DNA of 23,336 nucleotides from assembly GCA_004335635.1 (NCBI GenBank), contig QAXH01005754.1:59023-82358 (forward strand). Reading direction: 5' to 3'. Source of the DNA: Chloromonas sp. AAM2. Its lineage: Eukaryota; Chlorophyta; Chlorophyceae; Chlamydomonadales; Chlamydomonadaceae. Positions 10,801-20,200 of the stretch are shown here, piece after piece; within the stretch, counting starts at the first letter, position 1, and each line of letters opens with the position of its first letter. The translations under genes were made by a program, and so were the position numbers. The notes beneath the pieces are model-generated. The model saw only the letters and a program-made list of their open reading frames with translations. It made no database searches and was not told where the DNA came from.

Positions 10801-13800
10801 TACATACACACGCTTGATCCCAAGGGAATGCTGGGTGCCTTTTGACATATGGTTCAGGGCGGTGCTTGGTACGGTGACAAGGACGGCAGCACGGCCCTGT
10901 TTGGGTGCACATTCAGTGGCAACACAGCTAAGTACGGCGGGGCCATGGCGGCGGGACGGGACCTGACCGTCAGCCTCAAGGTGAGGTTGGCCTTAGAGCC
11001 TGCACAGTGGCGTGACTGGGAACCTATTGTTCCAGTACACCAGTATAGATTGCCTGTCTCCTTGCGGGGTGCCTGACGATAGTCGATCCAGTGGCCGCCC
11101 GACGTGGAGAGCATCTTGTAACTGAGCTGGGTTTTGAAACAATCACTGCTAATATTGGCCACCAGCTGGGTGTTAGCTTTAGCTAGGCAGGTACGAGCTC
11201 GGAAGCCCACAGTGCTATGTTGAACTAGGTTGGATGTACAGGCTAGTGCACGTGCTGCATTCAAAGACGTAGCTGTTGATTGTGCCCTGACTGCAGAACT
11301 GCACCTTTGAGCTAAACCAAGCCAGCCATCTGGGCGGTGCAGTGGAGGCGGACACGTGCATAGGACTGGTCGTTGACGGGTGGGGAAGTAATGTGCAAGC
11401 CAGACCATGTTGCAACCTATTGGGCACTCGACTAGTAGCCACAAATGTCGTACTGCACATGGCGCAAATGCTGAGCACAGCGCAGCGCCGTGATAAACGC
11501 TGACAGTCCTATGGATGTTAGAGAGTTGGTACACTGCACATTCCATCTGATGCTGGTCTTGTGCATGTGCTTGCTTCACCAGGTGCACGTTCTCCAATAA
11601 CCGTGCAGCCAGCGCCGGTGCTCTTGCCATGGTGGACCTGCCCCTCGCCACCATCACGGCGTCCGAGTTCCTGAACAATGTGTGAGTCACACGGGGCCAC
11701 AGGCGGTCTAGCCGTGAGACACTGCCCCATGAATCACGGGGCCACAGGCGGTCTAGCCGTGAGACACTGCCCCATGAATCACGGGGCCACAGGCAGTCTN
11801 NNNNNNNNNNNNNNNNNNNNNNNNNNNNNNNNNNNNNNNNNNNNNNNNNNNNNNNNNNNNNNNNNNNNNNNNNNNNNNNNNNNNNNNNNNNNNNNNNNNN
11901 NNNNNNNNNNNNNNNNNNNNNNNNNNNNNNNNNNNNNNNNNNNNNNNNNNNNNNNNNNNNNNNNNNNNNNNNNNNNNNNNNNNNNNNNNNNNNNNNNNNN
12001 NNNNNNNNGGGCCACAGGCAGTCTAGCCGTGAGACACTGCCCCATGAATCACGGGGCCACAGGCGGTCTAGCCGTGAGACACTGCCCCATGAATCAGTCC
12101 GTGCGTGTAGCACTGCCATTGCCTATTTCGCTGTATTGCAGCATTACCGTGTGCCTTGCTTATCTGATGGCAGGACGTCCTTGGCAACATCGCAATAGGT
12201 ACGACTTGCATTCAAGCACTACACTGTCACTACGCTGTATGCTGCCGGTGTCTGCCTCCCAGTGCCAATCAGAGCGAGGCGCACGCCACCACATGCTCGC
12301 GCACATCAGCGGGCGCGGGCGGGGCCATCTGCGCACAGCTCAAGGTGCGAGGCAGTACTCTGCATTAGATGAGTTTATATCTGAACCCGTTGATCAGGCC
12401 CTGCTGATGCCCAAGAGCGTCCAGGGAGGAATCGAATACTATGACTAGGGGACACACATGCACATTGTGTTAGGCAGATGACTGAGCAAAACAAGGGCAC
12501 CTTGACTCTTTTGCATTGCATGCTTGGCCACACGTTGTGCTTCCAGGCTTTGGTTTTTGGTTTTGGCCAGTCAAACGTCTGCCATCTTTGGCCAGGTCTT
12601 GAGGTTGTGTTGTCAGTGACTGTTTCGCCCGCTTATGAATGTGCTGTCATGGCGACCGACGCGTCTTGTGTTGCAGTCTCTCGAGGCTACAGACACTTGC
12701 GGACACCATCCTTGACACAAAGGCTGCCTTTGGGGACCGGCCAATCACCTTTGCATGCATTCTTTTCAGGGTACCACCGCAATCACGTCCACCATCTTCC
12801 GTAACAACACAGCCACCAACGGAGGGGCGCTGCACCTCACCAAGGCGTGTGACAGGAATGAGGACAGCACCTGTGGCGCCACCACGCTAGGAACAGGTGA
12901 AAGCTGTCCATTCTTTCTCAGTCCATTTTTCTCACCCCATTTTCTAACCGGGACTGCGCTAACCCGTGCATTCCATTCGATGATAAAACTTTGTCAATAG
13001 TATTGATGTGCTTGTCCCTGTTGAAGCTGTTCTGGTCTCTCGACACGTCTCCACACCTCGCATCATTGGTTCTTGCTGAACGCAGACGGAGCGAACACTT
13101 TTGTGGCAAACAGTGCCGTTGGCGGCGGTGGAGGTGTGGCATGGCTCTACGAGGCGAGTATCTGTATCAGCAGCAGCAGCAGCAGCACTATCTAGCACGC
13201 AGCAAGATCACACAGTGTCTGATCGCACATGTTTGGCTAACTCAACTCGATTATTGGCCTCTTCCCGCTGCAGTTCACCAATGCGGTGTTCACCTGCGCA
13301 AACGGCACCAACATCACCAGCCCTTCAAACCCGACCTGCACCGAGTGGCTGGCAGCCGACAACAACGCCACGTACGGCAATGGCCTGGCCACAGCAGCCA
13401 CAGCTGTGATCTTCCGCGACCCCAGCTCTGGCCAAGTGTGGGATTAGTGAGTTCCCAGCTCGGACTCCCAAGCTTGGTTCATGCGAAGCGAAGACTTCAC
13501 AGCAGCGTGTCTTGTTACGCACGCTGATGTTGGTTACCACTGGCTCTGACAAAGTTGTCGAGTTGCTGGTGCACGCCAGACTGCGCTCTTTTGTTGCTCA
13601 TACTGGACCGTATGAGAGGTGAGTGATGATTTGACTGGTTGACTACTTAACATCATGATCGTCTTGTGTTGCAGTCTCTCGTCTTCGAACATCGCCAGCC
13701 TTCTGAACGTGACCCTCTCAGTCGATGACTACTTTGGGCAGGCCATCACGGCGGGCTCCACCGAGTCCAGTGCGCAGTTCACAGCCACGCTGACCGGCCA

Positions 13801-16800
13801 GATGCCGACAGACTCCAGCGGCCCTTACTACACTGCCGCTCTTTCAGGTAGAGTCCAGTGGCTTTGCGATATCACGTGTTGCTTCCAACGTCCTTGAAAC
13901 ACGATGTAACTGCCCAGCAAGCGATGCTGCGGGTCTGATGCTGGATGGCGTTCTGCAGGCACAACTCTAACAAGCGCAGCCGAGGGCTACGCCTTCTTCT
14001 ACACCTTGAGCTTGAAGGCGAAAGCAGGGAACTACACAATACAAATGGGTGCGTTGCTGGAACGACAATTACTAGCCGTTGTCTGAGACGTTGCGAAACC
14101 GCACTTTGCCTGCCCTAGATTTGAATCTGCATCACACTCTTTACTCCGTGTTGCCCTGTCCTCCCTCACAAGATTTCGTGCTTGTGCTCGCAGGCGTGAG
14201 CGGCTTGCTCCACACGCTGTCTGTGCCATCCCTGTGGGTCAACGTGCGGGGATGTCACAGCGGAGAGATCACCACCTCAAACCAAGACGAGTGCAACCCT
14301 TGCAAGTGCGTCGCTGCACATGCCTGTGTTGTGCAACCAGTCTGATGCGCCATGTTACTGAAATCAACTGATTGCTCCCTTTCACGCTTTTATTGTTCGC
14401 AGGTACGATACGTTCTCAATCAGCTCTTCCAACACGACCTGTGACACATGCCCAACCGACACTGCGCTGTGCGCTTATACTGGAAAGGCAGACGAGTTTG
14501 TGCCGATTGGCTCGGTCATTGTGCCGTTGGCCGGCTACTGGCACTCCTCGCCACTTTCACCGCAAATCCATTCGTGTCCGAGCAGCGTTGCATGCACGGA
14601 CGAGTCGCGCACACAGCTGGTCCAGTACCAAAAGGACCTGGTGTACGGCAATCGCACCCTCAACGTCACAGAGTACAACCAGATGCAGTGCCTGGAAGGG
14701 CACACAGGTGGGCAGTCGGAACGGTGGTGCAGCCACAGCGCTGAATTCTTTGACCGGTGTCCAAGGACATTGCCTGAACAGTTATGGTCCGGAGACTCTC
14801 CATTGTTCTCACCCTCAATTGACTTGCTGGCAGTTGAGCTGGGTGATCAAGATTTTCTGTCCGCTTTTGTCTTGCGCCCAGGCAATCTCTGTGCTGCGTG
14901 CCTGGAGGGCTACGGCAGACAGGGCTCAGGCGTGTGCAGCAAGGTGAGGGCTGCGGCAGACAGGGCTCAGGCGTGTGCAGCACGGTGAGGGCTGCGGCAG
15001 ACAGGGCTCAGGCGTGTGCAGCAAGGTGAGGGCTGTGGGGCAGCGGTTGCAGCGACACTCCATCCCACATCTAGTTGACCTAACATGTAGCACACTGCTG
15101 CTGGTGGAGTTCGTTGCATCCAGCCAATGTGCAAGCATGACGGGCAGGCAGGACGTGCTGTAAGGAGCCAGAACTGCACAACACCTCGTGTCGTTCATGC
15201 ATGTCCGATAGTAGAGATGTCGATGCCTTACATTATTCTAGCTGAAACCGCATAGCACTATGTAAAGGGGATCCAGAGAACCCACCTGTTTTTGCTCGAA
15301 ATCAAGTACGTTGCATGCATGTGCGTGCCCAGTCTGCTCAATTGGCTGCGTTCCTGATGCCCTGCGCACAGTGTCCGTCCGCTGCCCTGAACACGCTGTA
15401 CTACGTGCTCATGAACCTGGTCACGGTCATCATGATCATTATCACAATTAGGTGGGTCAGGGCGAGGCCAAGCAGGCACACAAGCGCAGAGCGCAGTGTA
15501 GGGCCTCTCCTGTCATGACTGCCCGTCTCTCCAACTTTTGATCTCAGCGAGGCGGTGCTAGGTTGCCGCTTGTTTACATCAGCCTAGCCGGAACTGCATA
15601 GCACTGTGTAAAGGGGGTTAGGATTCAAAGAGCCCACCTATCTTACACATCCACCAGTATATAGCGACAAAAGGTGATTGGCCGGTCCCCATAGAGCACA
15701 TTGGCATAAATGCTACTAAAATGACAAGTCACACGCGAGCGTTACAGTCACTTCCAATGATCTCACCACCTCTTCCAATGGTGTGCTTGTTTTGGATAAT
15801 TATTCAAATGCGGAAACGAACAGCCCTCTGTGCTGCTGTGTTGCAGGGCTCAGCTGCAGCTCCAGGATGAAGATGAGGAGGAAGAGGAACCGGACAAGAC
15901 CGCCAGCGAGCCGCCAATCGCCAGTGAAGCACCACAGGCTGTCCCTGACCTCGCAGGCGAGTGCTAATCACGAATGCACGTGAATGCAGACACATTCAAT
16001 GTATTTGCATGTGGTCAGTGTGGCTGCAGGCTGTACCGGGGTTAACACACATGCTGAGTGCGTGATCTGTTGACATGGCACTCACAGCACAGGTTTGTCA
16101 TGGATTTTCATTTGCAAGCATTGCATCAATGTCCGGGTTTGCCATGCTGTGTTCTTGCAGAGCCGCTCCAGCCGACTGGCCTCACACGCAGCAAGGACAG
16201 CGCTTCCACGACCGACTTTCCTGAGCGGAGCCTCGCCTCCCAGCCCCAGGCGGTCAGGGACAGCTTCCAGGGAATGATTGACGTCAACCGGCTGGTAAGT
16301 GCCGTGCCCTCACGATTGGGTAGCTGAATCTGGCAAAGGAACTTGTACTTCTGGGTCCCTGAAGTTGCCGAACAAACACTTGCTCATGTCTGGCGATCCA
16401 TATGGTTTTTGCACACACACACACTGAGCAGGCGTCGCATAAACTGCCCCTGTGCCTGCCCCTGCAGCACGAGGAAGTGGACGAAAACAAGATCACATCG
16501 CCGCCCCACTCAATCGCAATCAAGGTGCGGGTCTGGCTGATCCTCCCTGCTTATGAACGCCAGTGCACACCTAGAGAGACGGACCTTGCCACACTCTGTG
16601 ATGGAGTGTGGGCAATTGCGACCGAGATGGGTTCCGGCACTGGTTCTGACACTACAGCACTTCAGGGAATTCCCAAGGTTTGCAACCTCGTGTCTAGCAC
16701 GGAAGCGATTGCGCTGACCTGGCTTGCACACCGTCTTGTGCAGGTTCTGATCAACTTTCTCCAAGTGGCTGCCATCATCGAGAATCTGAACCTGCAGTGG

Positions 16801-17203
16801 CCGGACATAGTGCAGGGCTTCCTTTCCGCCTCTAAGAGTGTGGCAAACGGCGCGGGCACTGCGGTGGGTGCGGTGGGTTGGGACACGCCCATGCCCACTT
16901 CTGCCTTTCTGCAAAAGCACACTTCAGGGACAGTGTGTCACGCAACTGACAGGCAAGTTGTTGTTCGGCTGACCTGCCAATCAAATGCTTTGCTTGGGCC
17001 CCAAACCCATCATTGCTGACAGCATGCTGCGTGGATGTGTGTGCACGTGACCAGGTGTCCTTGGACTGCTCTCTGACCGACAAGTCAACGCCCAAAAGCG
17101 TCCAAACGGTATGTGCTGGATGCATCATCATAGTTGCTTGATACGTAACAGCTGCACAGCCGCAGGTAAAGAGGTTTCAGCGTGCCCATCTGTTTGTTGA
17201 CAC

Positions 17204-17234
<31 letters not shown>

Positions 17235-20200
17235 TGACACTCAAAAGCCAATGCCGGATATTTTGGCCATGCACATCGGGAACATGTTGTGTTGTGCTGT
17301 CTGTTGACAGGCGGTCATCACTGTTGCCACACCATTGATCATCATGATGTGCTCGGTGCCGGTGTGGATAGCACTGTGGGTACGACAGAAACGGAAAGGG
17401 GGCGAGCTGACCCAGGAGTTCAGGTGTGTCAGTTGGCAGCACGTCAGTTAGCAGACCTTGGTTAATCGGTCAGTTGGTCAGTTGGTTGCTGCGTCATCAG
17501 GCGCCCCTACCATTATTCTGCACTGCTGCAAGATAAGAAGGCGGGCATTTCAGGACTGATCAATCCCTTCAAGCATCCCAACCAGAGACGTGCAGGTTGC
17601 TGCACCCCTCGCTGCACCCCTCATGTCTTGTGTGAGGCACATGGGTACGCTTAAGGTTCATGCACGCATCAATGAAGATGTGCACTCATGAAGCATAACA
17701 CACTCATCAGTCCAAGGCGGCAGAGCCCTGCTCAGGCATTCAATTCACTGGCCACCGCTACTGCTGTGCCACCCAGGCCGTACATGACCAACCGCTTGAT
17801 CATCACTGCCATATCCATCATCTTCTATTTCTACTCGGACCTGACCGAGCAGCTGCTGTCCATCTTCAGCTGCCCCAAGGTGCATGGGAATATGAAAGAG
17901 TGGCAGGCCATCGCCAATCATTTGAAGTAACTGCACAAGCAACAGAACTCGCCATTTTGCTGCTCGACAGCTTCAAGGCACGGCTGCTTGGCACTCACAA
18001 GACGGGAATGGCTGCTTATCACTCCGAAGACGCAAGTGGCTGCTTGTGTCGCTCATCCACGGTGAGATGGTTTGCCTGGCTGCAGATTGACTCGGGTGGC
18101 GCTGGTGTGGCGTATGGGGAGTATGCCACGGCCGTGGGACAGTACTGGTCCGATGACTACAACATGAAGGTACGGGCATGGCACTTTAAGGAACCCAGTC
18201 ATTGATGCCCTCGATGCGGTTGCATCAGCGACACGGATAACTTTGTCGCTTCAGGTCTGGCCAGATGTGCATAGCACCGTCTGGGCGCTTCCTGTGCCTG
18301 TGCAGGAACAGGGCCGACCCCAGAGGCACGCTAGACCAGACCCCAGTGTTTCAGGAAAAAAAAGCAGTTTGCCAGTTCTGGGACAGTTTGTGTGAATAGG
18401 TCTGTATTACCGCCAGGAACCATTGTGTGTCAGCAAAACATGTGTATGTGTGTGTGTGTGTGTGTGTCAATCACACACAGGGTGAACCTCGGGGTGACCA
18501 TCGCGTGTTGTGGTAGACGGTGCATTGCCACTTCTGGGACAGCAAACCATGAGAAAGGAACTTCAGTGTCGAAAGACACATGGGCGTGTGACCCATCACA
18601 CAGTAGTTCCTATCAGTCAGTACAACAGGACACACGAACAGTCACCACATGTACCCGTCAAATTGTCCCAGAATTGGCAAACATCTTTTTTTCCCTGCTA
18701 CAGTGCGGCAATCCCTCGTGTTTTGCGCTTGCAGTGCTACGAGGGCAACCACCTTGTGCTGGTGCTCGTTCTGGGCATTCCTGGAGTGCTGCTGTTCTGC
18801 ATCGGCGTGCCTCTGGGGTCGGCCCTGTTCCTGCACAGGCACAGGAAGCGCCTGCGTACCAAGGCGTTCCTGCAAGCGTTTGGCTTCCTGTATGGCGAGT
18901 GAGTATTGGACAGTTTAGCATGCAATACACGGCTACCGGCCTATACTTGACCCCACATTCGCTGTCACCATCAGATCGCCATCAGAACTTCTGCACAGTG
19001 CAGCATCTGGTCTCTGGAACCACTGCATAGTGCTGCATCATATGTGGCTGTTCCTTGTAACCTGCTCAAGCTGCTGGATTTAAGCATCCGCCATCTCATA
19101 ATGTGTCTTCCACGTGTTTGTTTGCTGCTCTCAGCTACGAGGACAAGTGGTTCTTCTGGGAGTCCGTCATCATGCTCAGGAAGTTTGCCATCGTGGTGGT
19201 GGTGGTGTTCCTGGTCAACGTGGGCGTGGACATGCAGCTGCTGGTGGCGCTGGGCGTCATCATCGGGGCAATGATTGCGCACATGCTGCTGGAGCCGTTC
19301 AGGTGCACACATGCTGCTGGAGCCGTTTAGGTGCACAGGCTGACACGCTTGTGTGGGTTCAAGGGCAGCACTGCACCATCAGGCACAAGTCCTGGTGGAC
19401 AACCAAAGGCGCCTGTCAATGCCATGTGTGTTTGAGTCAACAAAGCGATTTTAGCAACAGGTTTCTGGCCAACTGTCTGTGTGACCTGTCACAGTGTGGT
19501 TGCAAATTGCAAAGAAACTTGCAAAACACATACTGTCTTCCTCAATGATCTGTGACAGCATAAGACAGGTACTCTGCCCTGAAGCATTGTCACAAATGAC
19601 TCATCCTGACACATTGCTAAGAAATGCACCAAGGCATAGCGCGTGGCACCACTTGCCCACAGGGTGTACCGCCTGGACGTGATTGAGAGGCTCAGCTTGT
19701 GGGGCAGTACGTTCATCATTTACATCGCGCTCTACTTTGTGATCCAGAGCACAACAAGCAAAGTCAAGGTGAGCTACGCATCAGAGAAATAGTTTGGGAA
19801 TTGAAATGCTTTCCAGAGTATTCAGCGGTTGAACCATTGTTGGTAAGCGACGGTGGGGCACAGCTGTCATGAAGGCTGTCACGGTACGCAGCGAGGGCAT
19901 GCAATCGGCTATGTTTTCCAGTTGGTGTGTTGCTGGTGTTCTGCAATCGTTTCCGCAGGAGGTCATGTCCTTTGTGCTCGTGATGAGCAACAGCATTATC
20001 GTCCTCTTCCTGGTGTTCCAAGTACGTGAATGGGATGGGGGCTTGTACCGGTCCTGTATTCTTTGCAATATCCTTTGCAATGTCGCAGGCATCAGCCCAG
20101 TTCAATGTCTACCATATTGTTGCATTATGTTGTCCAGAGATCAGTTTGGCTTGCAAGCACATTGTGAACAGACGGTTCACTCGTAAAGGTTTGAGTTGCG

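Noticed and set aside
10854..12119. Long minus-strand open frame (421 codons)
   Set aside because: It crosses the N gap and the 45-bp array, whose period is a multiple of three and so stays open by chance. It overlaps clear plus-strand exons 26-28 and has no domain.
12174..12198. A 25-nt segment with splice-like borders encoding DVLGNIAI in intron 28
   Set aside because: Entering from exon 28 in phase 2 it ends in TAG, and the pleasing frame fits neither exon 28 nor exon 29. The direct join of exons 28 and 29 is in frame.
11678..12448. Plus-strand open frame with a 15-residue repeat (HGATGGLAVRHCPMN)
   Set aside because: It is the translation of the 45-bp minisatellite plus N. It starts past the exon 28 donor and is out of frame with exon 29.
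20088..20150. Possible extra exon in intron 51 (GCAG at 20088 followed by ASAQFNVYHIV)
   Set aside because: No suitable in-frame donor follows, the peptide soon loses coding character, and exons 51 and 52 join cleanly without it.
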